Source: Aliivibrio finisterrensis_A
Lineage (GTDB): Bacteria > Pseudomonadota > Gammaproteobacteria > Enterobacterales > Vibrionaceae
Length of the DNA: 64,000 nucleotides
Direction: 5' to 3' (one strand)
NCBI RefSeq assembly: GCF_004167675.1
Contig: NZ_SEZQ01000004.1
Each line of letters opens with the position of its first letter. Position 1 is the first letter of the stretch. Both the position numbers and the translations under genes were made by a program. The notes beneath the pieces are model-generated. The model was not told where the DNA came from. It did no database searches and was given only the letters and a program-made list of their open reading frames with translations. Below, piece by piece: positions 26,880 to 34,698 of the stretch.

Positions 26880-28367
26880 CTAACACATCTTTAGTTCTTT
26901 TTTAATGCTTGCTGCAATAGCCTCAGCTTTTGGTCCTAATACCACTTGAGCACCTGTTTTTCCTATTTTTATTACTCCTTTAGAACCCAATTCTTTTAAT
27001 ATTTCTTCATCAAATAATGATGAGTCAGTAACTTTAAGTCTTAGACGAGTAATACAAGCATCAACATCTTTAATATTATCTTTCCCCCCAAGCGCTTGAA
27101 TATAGCTTATTGGATTTAAGGTCGTATCTTCTGTTGATTTAGTTTTTGTGCCATCACTCTCTGGTACAGGTATAGCAAGCTTAAAGATTTTGATAGCACT
27201 TAAGAAAATAACAAAATAAAGCATAAAGAAGATGATGATTAGTGGAATAAGCATCCAAGCCTTTGTAGCTAATCCCCAATTTAATACAAAATCAATGAAG
27301 CCTGCTGAGAAACCAAAACCATGTAGAATACCTAGAGAGTTAGTTATTATCATCGATAATCCACTCAGTAATGCATGAACCACATAAAGGCCAGGGGCGA
27401 TAAATAAGAAGCTAAATTCAATTGGTTCTGTAATACCAGTTAAGAACGCGGTAAAAGCGAGTGAAATTAACATACCTGCAATTAATGGTCTTTTCTTTTT
27501 CTCGGTAGCGATGTAAAAAGCAAGTGCAGCACCAGGTAAACCACCCATCATTATAGGGTAAGCCCAAGCCATATAAACACCCGCAGTTGGGTCACCAGCG
27601 AAGAATCGGTTTAGATCCCCGCGAGCAACATCAGAGGCGATTTCCGTAATGATTGAACCATCTAAATTTGGTAGCGCTTGACCAATTGATAGCGTTGATA
27701 CTAATTCAGGATTTAAACAAACGTATTGTAAAGACGTTGCGACTTCATATCCTACCTTCGTACATTCACCTAAGCTAAACCAGAATACTGAATGTAAAAA
27801 ATAATGTAACCCAAATGGAATAAGACCTCGGTTCATCACTCCGTAAATGAAGTGTCCAAGTGAACCACTTTCTGACATCCACAAGCTGAATGAATCAATG
27901 CCTGATTGAATGTAAACCCATACCTCGCCACAAACAAAAGCCATTGCTAAACAGAATAAACCAGACATGATAGGGGTTAGACGCTTTCCTGCAAAAAAAG
28001 CAAGAAAATCAGGAAGGGTAACTTGGTAGAAGCGGTTATAAGCGTGACCAGAGATAACACCAGCGATGATACCTGCAAAAAAACCTAAACGAATATCAGG
28101 GTTAATTGCTATTGTCGCTTCGGTTAATACAAAGTATCCCACCATGCCAGATAGAGCGGCTGCACCTGAGTTATCTTTTGATAAGCCAATAGCGATACCA
28201 ACGGCAAATAGTAGAGCTAGATTATCAAAAATACTGCTTCCGGCTTTAGCTACAAATGCAATATCAAATAAATCGGGTTGGCCAAAGCGTAGTAATAAAG
28301 CGGCAACGGGAAGTATGGCAATTGGGAGCATTAATGCTTTGCCTAATCGTTGTAAGTAAGTAAACAT
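26880..28367 (-). CDS. PTS permease EIICB, N-acetylglucosamine/glucose family (NagE-like)
   Basis: Sugar permease of 495 residues with an EIIC membrane domain (about 1-385) and a C-terminal EIIB domain whose phosphorylated cysteine lies in DACITRLRL. No EIIA domain is fused, unlike E. coli NagE, so a separate EIIA (probably Crr) must supply phosphate. LMLPIAILPVAALLLRFGQPDL and FLTGITEPIEF are nearly identical to NagE. Between SLGE and GDLNRFFAGD there is an insertion of roughly 40 residues with two cysteines compared with E. coli NagE as I recall it, so the sugar may differ. It is preceded by a small ORF and an intercistronic hairpin and faces an AraC-type gene. Confidence 0.88.
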   Translation of the reverse strand: MFTYLQRLGKALMLPIAILPVAALLLRFGQPDLFDIAFVAKAGSSIFDNLALLFAVGIAIGLSKDNSGAAALSGMVGYFVLTEATIAINPDIRLGFFAGIIAGVISGHAYNRFYQVTLPDFLAFFAGKRLTPIMSGLFCLAMAFVCGEVWVYIQSGIDSFSLWMSESGSLGHFIYGVMNRGLIPFGLHYFLHSVFWFSLGECTKVGYEVATSLQYVCLNPELVSTLSIGQALPNLDGSIITEIASDVARGDLNRFFAGDPTAGVYMAWAYPIMMGGLPGAALAFYIATEKKKRPLIAGMLISLAFTAFLTGITEPIEFSFLFIAPGLYVVHALLSGLSMIITNSLGILHGFGFSAGFIDFVLNWGLATKAWMLIPLIIIFFMLYFVIFLSAIKIFKLAIPVPESDGTKTKSTEDTTLNPISYIQALGGKDNIKDVDACITRLRLKVTDSSLFDEEILKELGSKGVIKIGKTGAQVVLGPKAEAIAASIKKELKMC

Positions 28368-28404
28368 AATTAAGTACCTAAAATAGAAAATAAAATTTGG
28401 ATTT

Positions 28405-28437
28405 CCAGCCATTTAACTGGTTAGGATAAATGGCCAG
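28405..28437 (-). promoter_or_regulatory. Intercistronic stem-loop before PTS gene
   Basis: On the minus strand an 11-bp stem with two G-T pairs (CTGGCCATTTA with TAAATGGCTGG, 11-nt loop) lies between the 66-codon ORF and the PTS start. There is no immediate U-tract. It could be an RNA processing or stability element or an attenuator. Confidence 0.5.
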
Positions 28438-28459
28438 AAAAGGGGAACTTTTTATGGCG

Positions 28460-28660
28460 TTATGACGAATGTGTAATTGATGTTGTTGGAAGCTTTAGCC
28501 AACTCTCTTGTAGGTCACCAAGGTATTCTTCTTTTGATTGGTAACCTAGTAGTTGCCACATTCCTGTGTAATGAATTCCGTATCCGTGAGTGAGCAAAGC
28601 AATCCATTCTTTTTTATTACGGTTAATCGATTTTTTGATTTCGCAGATAATAATATTCAT
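28460..28660 (-). CDS. Unrecognised 66-residue protein upstream of PTS permease
   Basis: Small ORF preceded by GAGGG about 9 bp upstream of its ATG, on the same strand as the PTS permease and 92 bp before it, and divergent from the AraC-type regulator. The peptide is rich in aromatic residues (MWQLLGY, ESWLKLP) and has no signal peptide or membrane segment. I do not recognise the family. Position suggests a small regulator or modulator of the permease, by loose analogy with SgrT-like proteins acting on EIICB, but there is no sequence similarity I can claim. It could also be a translated leader. Confidence 0.5.
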   Translation of the reverse strand: MNIIICEIKKSINRNKKEWIALLTHGYGIHYTGMWQLLGYQSKEEYLGDLQESWLKLPTTSITHSS

Positions 28661-28735
28661 GAGATAGCCCTCGTTTGTTTGGATGTCTTTAGAATATGTT
28701 TTTTATTTTTATAAAAGAGCATTAACTTATCTATT

Positions 28736-28787
28736 TTTAGTACTATTCCATCAACCTATGTTTTTTGTATAAAAAAATAGTACTATT
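28736..28787. promoter_or_regulatory. Repeated palindromic operator between PTS operon and AraC-type gene
   Basis: TAGTACTATT occurs at 28738-28747 and again at 28778-28787, exactly 40 bp apart. The core TAGTACTA is self-complementary, and the second copy forms the 12-bp palindrome AATAGTACTATT. A further ACTATT follows at 28804-28809. Two copies in helical phase between divergent genes fit binding by the AraC-type protein encoded next door. Confidence 0.5.
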
Positions 28788-28831
28788 TAGGCATGATTTA
28801 ACACTATTCAATAAACAAGGAGTGTTTAGGA

Positions 28832-29692
28832 ATGAAAGCGAATCTTGAAAAAGTGCCAATAAGGCTTGGTTCATCTTGGCGGTATAAGAAAATCAATGAG
28901 ATAGAGTCAAACTATCATTGGCACTTTCATAATGAATATGAGTTAGTTTTATTTAGAAAAAGTAATTCAAGAGGAATGATTGGTCATTTTGAAGGGGAAA
29001 TAGATGATAATACGCTATGGCTTATTCCTCCTAAAACACCGCATGCTTTAGAAGTACCAGATAATGACCTTGATGATGCTACGTGTGAAAAGCATATTAT
29101 TTGGTTACCTAAGGATTGGATAGAAAACATGATCTTTAGTTGTGTTGAGTTGAGAAAAATGGATGAACTGCTTAAGCGTTCCAGTAAAGGGATTTGTTTT
29201 TCAAAAGCATCAGCAGAGAAGGTTTATAAGTTAATTGAGAAACTATTTATTGGTTCAATTCTGGATGATCTTGGGTATTTGATACAGATTTTTGGCGTTT
29301 TGTGCTCAGATAAAGAAACAACATTGCTTCAATCATTTTCTAAGCAAACAGCAATAGATAGTGAAGCAAAAGAAAAAATAGACGTTGTATGCCAATACAT
29401 TGATGAACATTATCAGAATACGATTACATTGTTAGATGTAGCGGATCATCTTTGTATGAGTGAAAGCAGTATACATCGACTATTCCAATCTCATTTTAGT
29501 GAGAGTTTTAGTCAATATTTGAAGAAGTTTAGATTAAACCATGCTGCTAATTTACTTACTCATAGCAGTTTACCGATTGGAATTGTGGCAGAGCAGGTAG
29601 GGTATAGAAATCAAACTAATTTTAATCGCTTGTTTAAGGATTATAAGCAGTTGACGCCAAATCAATATAGGAAGAAGTTTAGTAGTCTTTAG
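28832..29692 (+). CDS. AraC-family transcriptional regulator
   Basis: 286-residue regulator. The N-terminal cupin-like domain contains the histidine-rich YHWHFHNEYELVLF near residue 29, which resembles sugar-binding AraC sensors. The C-terminal domain (about 185-286) has two helix-turn-helix units, LLDVADHLCMSESSIHRLFQ and the second ending VGYRNQTNFNRLFKDY, then LTPNQYRKKF. A strong ribosome site AAGGAGTG precedes the ATG. It is divergent from the small ORF and PTS permease and is probably their activator, responding to the transported or phosphorylated sugar. That role is inferred from position. Confidence 0.88.
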   Translation: MKANLEKVPIRLGSSWRYKKINEIESNYHWHFHNEYELVLFRKSNSRGMIGHFEGEIDDNTLWLIPPKTPHALEVPDNDLDDATCEKHIIWLPKDWIENMIFSCVELRKMDELLKRSSKGICFSKASAEKVYKLIEKLFIGSILDDLGYLIQIFGVLCSDKETTLLQSFSKQTAIDSEAKEKIDVVCQYIDEHYQNTITLLDVADHLCMSESSIHRLFQSHFSESFSQYLKKFRLNHAANLLTHSSLPIGIVAEQVGYRNQTNFNRLFKDYKQLTPNQYRKKFSSL

Positions 29693-29710
29693 TTTTGATA
29701 TAAAAAACAT

Positions 29711-29737
29711 AAAAAAGGCTGACACTATGTCAGCCTT
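29711..29737 (-). terminator. Terminator after purB
   Basis: A 10-bp stem AAGGCTGACA/TGTCAGCCTT with loop CTA; on the minus strand it is followed by TTTTTTATG. It lies 20 bp past the purB stop. Confidence 0.88.
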
Positions 29738-29757
29738 AATAATACTTCACTGTAAAA

Positions 29758-31128
29758 TTACAGCTTGTCAGTTAGCTCGATAGCTTGACCGATGTAGTTT
29801 GCTGGCGTCATCTCTTTTAGACGAACCTTCTCATCTTCAGGGATTTCTAAACCGTCGATGAATGCACGCATGCCTTCGCCGTCTACACGTTTACCACGAG
29901 TCAGTTCTTTTAGTTTTTCGTATGGCTTTTCGATGCCGTAACGACGCATAACTGTTTGTACAGGTTCTGCAAGAACTTCCCAATTTTTATCTAGCTCAGC
30001 TTCAAGTGCAGCACGGTTGATCTCTAACTTGCTAATGCCTTTTAGAGTCGATGTGTATGCAATGATAGCGTAGCCACAACCAACACCTAGGTTACGAAGA
30101 ACCGTAGAGTCAGTTAGGTCACGCTGCCAGCGAGATACAGGAAGTTTTTGTGCTAGGTGGCTAAAGATAGCGTTAGCAAGACCTAGGTTACCTTCTGAGT
30201 TTTCAAAATCGATTGGGTTAACTTTATGCGGCATTGTTGAAGAGCCGATTTCGCCTGCAATCGTTTTTTGTTTGAAGTGACCAAGAGCGATGTAGCCCCA
30301 TACGTCACGGTCAAAATCAAGAAGGATAGTGTTGAAGCGTGCAATCGCATCAAATAGCTCAGCAATGTAGTCATGAGGTTCGATTTGAGTTGTGTATGGG
30401 TTCCAATTAACACCTAGAGATTCAGTGATGAACTCTTCGCTGAATGCATGCCAATCAATATCTGGGTAAGCAGATAGGTGAGCGTTATAGTTACCTACAG
30501 CACCGTTGATTTTTGCTAAGATTTCAACGTTTTCAATTTGCTTGTATTGACGTTCCATACGGTACGCAACGTTAGCCATTTCTTTACCCATAGTAGATGG
30601 AGAAGCAGGCTGACCGTGTGTACGAGAAAGAAGAGGAACATCACGGTATTCGTTAGCTAATGCTTTAATAGCATCGATAACGTTACGGATTTCAGGAAGA
30701 ATCACAGTATCACGTGCTTCTTTAAGCATTAGAGCGTGAGATGTGTTGTTGATGTCTTCTGAAGTACATGCAAAGTGGATGAACTCATTAATTGCGTGAA
30801 GTTCTGGAACCTCAGCAACTTTTTCTTTTAGGAAATATTCAACAGCTTTAACATCGTGGTTAGTTGTGCGCTCAATATCTTTGATACGCATAGCATCTTC
30901 TTCGCTGAAGTTTGCTGCGATGTCATCTAAGAATTGATTCGCTTCTGCGCTTAATGTAGCCACTTCCGCAATCGATTGCGTAGCAGCTAATTTTTGAAGC
31001 CAACGAACTTCAACAACAGTACGATACTTCAGTAAGCCGTACTCACTAAAGATGCTGCGTAGAGAAATTGTTTTACTTCCGTAGCGACCGTCTACAGGTG
31101 AAACAGCAGTTAATGCTGACAATTCCAT
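29758..31128 (-). CDS. purB: Adenylosuccinate lyase
   Basis: Catalyses two steps of purine synthesis: SAICAR to AICAR, and adenylosuccinate to AMP. The 456 residues match the E. coli form in length and sequence. The N-terminus MELSALTAVSPVDGRYG, the catalytic-histidine region SRTHGQPASPS near 170, and the superfamily signature GSSTMPHKVNPIDFEN near 295 are all present. It is the last gene of mnmA-hflD-purB, as in E. coli. A PurR-type palindrome lies within codons 50-55, so expression may be limited by repressor roadblock. Confidence 0.97.
   Translation of the reverse strand: MELSALTAVSPVDGRYGSKTISLRSIFSEYGLLKYRTVVEVRWLQKLAATQSIAEVATLSAEANQFLDDIAANFSEEDAMRIKDIERTTNHDVKAVEYFLKEKVAEVPELHAINEFIHFACTSEDINNTSHALMLKEARDTVILPEIRNVIDAIKALANEYRDVPLLSRTHGQPASPSTMGKEMANVAYRMERQYKQIENVEILAKINGAVGNYNAHLSAYPDIDWHAFSEEFITESLGVNWNPYTTQIEPHDYIAELFDAIARFNTILLDFDRDVWGYIALGHFKQKTIAGEIGSSTMPHKVNPIDFENSEGNLGLANAIFSHLAQKLPVSRWQRDLTDSTVLRNLGVGCGYAIIAYTSTLKGISKLEINRAALEAELDKNWEVLAEPVQTVMRRYGIEKPYEKLKELTRGKRVDGEGMRAFIDGLEIPEDEKVRLKEMTPANYIGQAIELTDKL
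30966..30981. promoter_or_regulatory. PurR-like operator inside purB
   Basis: CCGCAATCGATTGCGT matches 11 of the 12 defined bases of the PurR consensus ANGCAANCGNTTNCNT. It covers codons 50-55 of purB. E. coli purB is known to carry an intragenic PurR operator, about codons 62-67, that blocks elongation. Confidence 0.5.
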
Positions 31129-31195
31129 GTAAATCTCCTAGATGTGTAATAAAGGTTAGTGGATAAAGCCTGCTTATTATAAACAGGCTTTAATT

Positions 31196-31813
31196 TTAAA
31201 TTCGAGCTAAAATTATTTTTGCTTGCTCAACCATCTTTTTACGACCAAAAATTAAGTGGCGGCGTTTGCCCCCCGTTTGACGCCATAATACGGCTGAGCG
31301 AATACCAGAAAGTAATAATGCTCGAACCTTATGTTGTGTCATTGGTTGTTGTAAAATAGACGGTGTGCCAGTGACTTGAATGCGAGGTCCCATTGGGCTG
31401 ATCACATCTAAGTAAATGCTGGCAATGTTGCTTAGCATTTGTTCGTCATGAATATCAAAATGTTCAAGTTGACGCTCAATGGTGCTAATGCGTTCGCCAA
31501 GCTTGCTCATGCCATCGCGGTGGCCAGCAAGTTTGCGCTCTAGCGCCATTAAGCTGATCAGGTAGCGAGTTAATTCACTGCCTGATGGGGTATTGTCAAA
31601 GTCTTGAACCAGACATTCTAAACCAACGCGCAAGTTAGCTTCATTGCCGTATACGGCTAGCGTATTACTTGGGTTGGTTTCTAAAATAGATTGAATAGCA
31701 GTATCAAACGCAGCTTGATCACAGTGCCCATCTTTCGCCATTTTTTGTACTAGGCTTGCTGCTTGGCAGATGCCTGCAAATGCAATGGTTCTGTCAAATA
31801 AAGTATTCGCCAC
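31196..31813 (-). CDS. hflD: High frequency lysogenization protein HflD homologue
   Basis: Peripheral inner-membrane protein of 205 residues. In E. coli it affects lambda CII stability; its normal role is unclear. Recognisable segments are the N-terminal DRTIAFAGICQAASLVQ, the middle LERKLAGHRDGMSKLGERI, and the C-terminal VRALLLSGIRSAVLWRQTGG. It lies between mnmA (11 bp upstream) and purB (67 bp downstream), the standard gamma-proteobacterial order. Confidence 0.93.
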   Translation of the reverse strand: MANTLFDRTIAFAGICQAASLVQKMAKDGHCDQAAFDTAIQSILETNPSNTLAVYGNEANLRVGLECLVQDFDNTPSGSELTRYLISLMALERKLAGHRDGMSKLGERISTIERQLEHFDIHDEQMLSNIASIYLDVISPMGPRIQVTGTPSILQQPMTQHKVRALLLSGIRSAVLWRQTGGKRRHLIFGRKKMVEQAKIILARI

Positions 31814-31824
31814 GTATTAGCTCC

Positions 31825-32949
31825 TTAAATACGCTCTTCAATAATACCGCCACCTAGACACACTTCGCCTAAGTAGAAAACAGCAGATTGACCAGGAGTC
31901 ACTGCAATTTGCGGTTCGTCAAAAATCACTTTAATGTTTTCATCATCAACAGGGATGATCGTACAAGGGATATCGGTTTGACGGTAACGTGTTTTTACTG
32001 TGCAGCTCAATGGCGCTTTAATTACTTCGCGATCAACCCAGTGAAGTTGAGACGCTAGTAGGCCTTGAGATTTCAGTAATGGGTGATCTTTACCTTGAAC
32101 GGCAATTAACACGTTACGTTTTAAATCTTTCTCACCAACAAACCATGGGTCTTCATTACCGCCGCCGCCTTTGGTGCCGCCAATGTGTAGACCTTTACGT
32201 TGACCTAAAGTGTGATACATCAAACCTTGGTGCTGACCAATCACTTTGCCTTCAGGGGTTTCGATATTGCCTGGTTGTGCTGGTAGGTATTTACCTAAGA
32301 ATTCAGTGAATTTACGCTCACCAATAAAGCAGATACCTGTAGAGTCTTTTTTCTTCGCTGTGATCAAATCTTGCTCTTCAGCAATGCGGCGTACTTCTGG
32401 TTTTTCTAGTTCACCAACAGGGAATAGGCTGCGAGCAACTTGCTCAGAGCTTAATGTGTATAAGAAGTAGCTTTGATCTTTGTTTGAATCCAAACCACGT
32501 AGCATTTGTGGTTTAACACCATTTGCGATTTCTTCTGCTGTTGGGAAGGTACGACGAACGTAGTGACCCATTGCAATGAAATCAGCATCAAGTACTTCAT
32601 CAGCAAACTCTAAGAAAGCTTTAAATTTGATTTCTTTGTTACATAGAATATCAGGGTTTGGTGTACGACCCGCTTTGTATTCCTCTAAGAAATATTCAAA
32701 AACGTTGTCCCAATATTCAGATGCAAAATTAATGGTGTGAAGGTGAATACCTAATTTGTCACACACCGCTTGTGCATCGGCTAAATCTTCGGCTGCTGTA
32801 CAATATTCCTCGTTGTCATCTTCTTCCCAGTTTTTCATGAAAAGACCTTCAACTTGGTATCCTTGTTGCTGAAGTAGATAGGCTGATACTGAAGAATCCA
32901 CACCACCGGACATACCGACGATGACTTTCTTTTGGCTGTTGTCTGACAT
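31825..32949 (-). CDS. mnmA: tRNA-specific 2-thiouridylase MnmA
   Basis: Adds sulfur to U34 of tRNA Lys, Glu and Gln, using ATP to activate the uridine and sulfur from the Tus relay. The 374 residues show the PP-loop GMSGGVDSSV near 12-21, and the two catalytic cysteines are in NPDILCNKEIKF (near 103) and DSTGICFIGER (near 203). The length is normal. It is the first gene of mnmA-hflD-purB. The 315-bp region upstream contains a decayed gene fragment. Confidence 0.97.
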   Translation of the reverse strand: MSDNSQKKVIVGMSGGVDSSVSAYLLQQQGYQVEGLFMKNWEEDDNEEYCTAAEDLADAQAVCDKLGIHLHTINFASEYWDNVFEYFLEEYKAGRTPNPDILCNKEIKFKAFLEFADEVLDADFIAMGHYVRRTFPTAEEIANGVKPQMLRGLDSNKDQSYFLYTLSSEQVARSLFPVGELEKPEVRRIAEEQDLITAKKKDSTGICFIGERKFTEFLGKYLPAQPGNIETPEGKVIGQHQGLMYHTLGQRKGLHIGGTKGGGGNEDPWFVGEKDLKRNVLIAVQGKDHPLLKSQGLLASQLHWVDREVIKAPLSCTVKTRYRQTDIPCTIIPVDDENIKVIFDEPQIAVTPGQSAVFYLGEVCLGGGIIEERI

Positions 32950-33264
32950 TCTTTAACACCACTAATAAAACTTGAGGCAGATTCTAACAGAAAGAATATG
33001 CTCGTGACAGATCCGAGAGTAAAATCACATAATTATATCTGCGAAAAACAGATGAATTTCAAGCTTTATTCTTTCAGTTTTAATCGTTTTGCTAAACGAT
33101 GTAAATTTCCAGTATCAAGTTGTAATGCTCTTGCTGCCTAATTCAATATTAACTTCTGGTCTGATAAAGATAAAACAGGAAAGAAAATGTTCAATGCTAA
33201 ATAATTTACGCCTCTTTCTTTGCATTTATGGCATAGTAGGCGAAATTATTAAGCGAGAAGTAAG
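32950..33264. other. Intergenic region with gene remnant and divergent promoters
   Basis: These 315 bp lie between mnmA (minus) and a small plus-strand gene. The middle holds a NorR-like remnant (33066-33137, described separately). No other structure was recognised; both promoters should lie here. Confidence 0.5.
33066..33137 (-). pseudogene. Remnant of a NorR-like sigma-54 activator C-terminus
   Basis: Read on the minus strand, the frame encodes AARALQLDTGNLHRLAKRLKLKE then a stop, which is the Fis-type helix-turn-helix that ends NorR-family activators. The codon immediately before it is TAG, and upstream the frame gives only weak similarity (LSDQKLILN). No AAA+ or sensor domain remains nearby. 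It is the tail of an activator gene whose rest has been deleted or has decayed beyond recognition. Confidence 0.6.
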
Positions 33265-33537
33265 ATGACAGATCAACAAGACGATTTCATGACTGAAGAA
33301 ACACTGATTGAAACCGTAAAAAATCAAATTGAAGATGGCAGCCCAATCGCGGTAAAAGAAACATTAATGCGCCTAGTGATGACGGGTAATCCGCGTGAAG
33401 ATGCGATTGAAATGATGGCGTGTGCACTTGCTATTGAAGTGTTTGATGTAATGAAAAATGGCGCAGAGTTTAATCAAAAGCGTTATAAAGAAAACTTAGA
33501 ATCATTGCCTGATATGAGCTTTATGGGCGATGAATAA
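33265..33537 (+). CDS. Small acidic conserved-looking protein of unknown function
   Basis: 90 residues, strongly acidic at the N-terminus (MTDQQDDFMTEETL), predicted helical, with no signal peptide. The middle reads KETLMRLVMTGNPREDAIEMMACALAIEVFDVM and the end is ESLPDMSFMGDE. Codon use looks like that of its neighbours, and GAGAAG precedes the ATG. I do not recognise a named family; proteins of this size and shape are common as hypothetical proteins in Vibrio. Single gene with a strong terminator. Confidence 0.75.
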   Translation: MTDQQDDFMTEETLIETVKNQIEDGSPIAVKETLMRLVMTGNPREDAIEMMACALAIEVFDVMKNGAEFNQKRYKENLESLPDMSFMGDE

Positions 33538-33578
33538 TCTCAATATTAATGGGCGGTAATTGTCTTTGATGTTGAAAT

Positions 33579-33616
33579 AAAAAGGCCTGATAGTGTTGAA
33601 GCTATCAGGCCTTTTT
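33579..33616. terminator. Bidirectional terminator
   Basis: A perfect 15-bp stem (AAAAAGGCCTGATAG with its complement, 8-nt loop) between the small acidic protein gene and the convergent lipoprotein gene. Confidence 0.93.
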
Positions 33617-33631
33617 ATATAAGGTAATACC

Positions 33632-33805
33632 TTAATCAGCACACCCTATTTCACCAGTTAACATACAGTTTTGCTGCTGTTTCTCTTGGTTTTTATAGTG
33701 CTCATTAGTTAATTCTGTCGAGTTAATGTCAGCTCTGTCAGCTGGGGCGCAAGCACTTAACAGCAGTACGCTAGCAATCCCTACTGCTTTAATCATAGTA
33801 TTCAT
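33632..33805 (-). CDS. Small lipoprotein of unknown function
   Basis: A 57-residue ORF read directly from the sequence. It has a lipoprotein signal (MNTMIKAVGIASVLLLSAC, lipobox LSAC, Cys19). The short mature part of 39 residues is polar, contains KNQEKQQQN and ends in CMLTGEIGCAD with two further cysteines that could form a disulfide. AAAGGC precedes the ATG at suitable spacing. The family is not recognised. Convergent with the small acidic protein gene and sharing its terminator. Confidence 0.7.
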   Translation of the reverse strand: MNTMIKAVGIASVLLLSACAPADRADINSTELTNEHYKNQEKQQQNCMLTGEIGCAD

Positions 33806-33907
33806 AATGATGCCTTTATTTTTATAATTGATGCAACCAGTCTAATTTAAAAAGCATCAAATATGTAGTGAAAATTAACCTTTTTATTACATATTAATCG
33901 ATTGTTT

Positions 33908-34528
33908 TTAAACTGATACTTCTTTCCATGTACCATGTTCTACATCTTTAATGGTCCAATCGCTCATTGAGTAGCGAATTAAACGCAATGTAGGAAAACC
34001 AATATGTGCTGTCATGCGTCGAACTTGACGATTACGGCCTTCAATAATCGTTATCGCAATCCACGTAGTTGGAATGGCCGCTCTAAATCGAACAGGTGGG
34101 TTGCGTTCCCATACGTCAGGCTCTGCCATTACTTCCACTTTTGCTGGAAGTGTCATGCCATCTTTTAGCTCTACACCTTGGCGAAGTTTCTCTAAATCTT
34201 CTTCAGTAGGAGCGCCTTCAACTTGTACCCAATAGGTTTTTGGTGATTTAGATTCTGGCTGAGTTAATCGCGCTTGCAGGACACCATCATTGGTCAAGAT
34301 TAATAAACCTTCGCTATCGCGATCAAGGCGACCAGCAGCATAAACATCTTTTACTGAAATAAAATCTGCGAGCGTCTGGCGATGTTGGTCATCAGTAAAT
34401 TGACTCAATACATCAAAAGGTTTATTAAAGATAAGGACTTTACGATCTTTTGGTGCAGGGCGTGGTTTTTGAGCCGTTTTTTTCTTAAAGGCTGGTTTTT
34501 TCCAATTAGGGGAACGCTTGAATGTCAT
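33908..34528 (-). CDS. rluE: 23S rRNA pseudouridine2457 synthase
   Basis: RsuA-family pseudouridine synthase of 206 residues with no S4 domain, which fits RluE. NKPFDVLSQFTD near residue 34 and the catalytic-aspartate motif AAGRLDRDSEGLL near 64-76 (GRLDxxxxG) are present, with EGRNRQVRRMTAH near 172. The N-terminus is very basic (KKPAFKKKTAQKPRP), as expected for rRNA contact. It is divergent from icd. Confidence 0.93.
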   Translation of the reverse strand: MTFKRSPNWKKPAFKKKTAQKPRPAPKDRKVLIFNKPFDVLSQFTDDQHRQTLADFISVKDVYAAGRLDRDSEGLLILTNDGVLQARLTQPESKSPKTYWVQVEGAPTEEDLEKLRQGVELKDGMTLPAKVEVMAEPDVWERNPPVRFRAAIPTTWIAITIIEGRNRQVRRMTAHIGFPTLRLIRYSMSDWTIKDVEHGTWKEVSV

Positions 34529-34698
34529 GTTAACTACCTTGCAAAATTGTAAAGCTTTTGTGGCGTTTAGTTTTAAAGTTCGCCGCTTTTCGCTATAGTA
34601 CGCGCGTGAAACAAGAGACTAATAAAAATAAAGTCGGTAAATTACAAAGCCTATTATACGTTTTGTTATGGGTTTTGTGGATTAAATAGGGAAATTAA

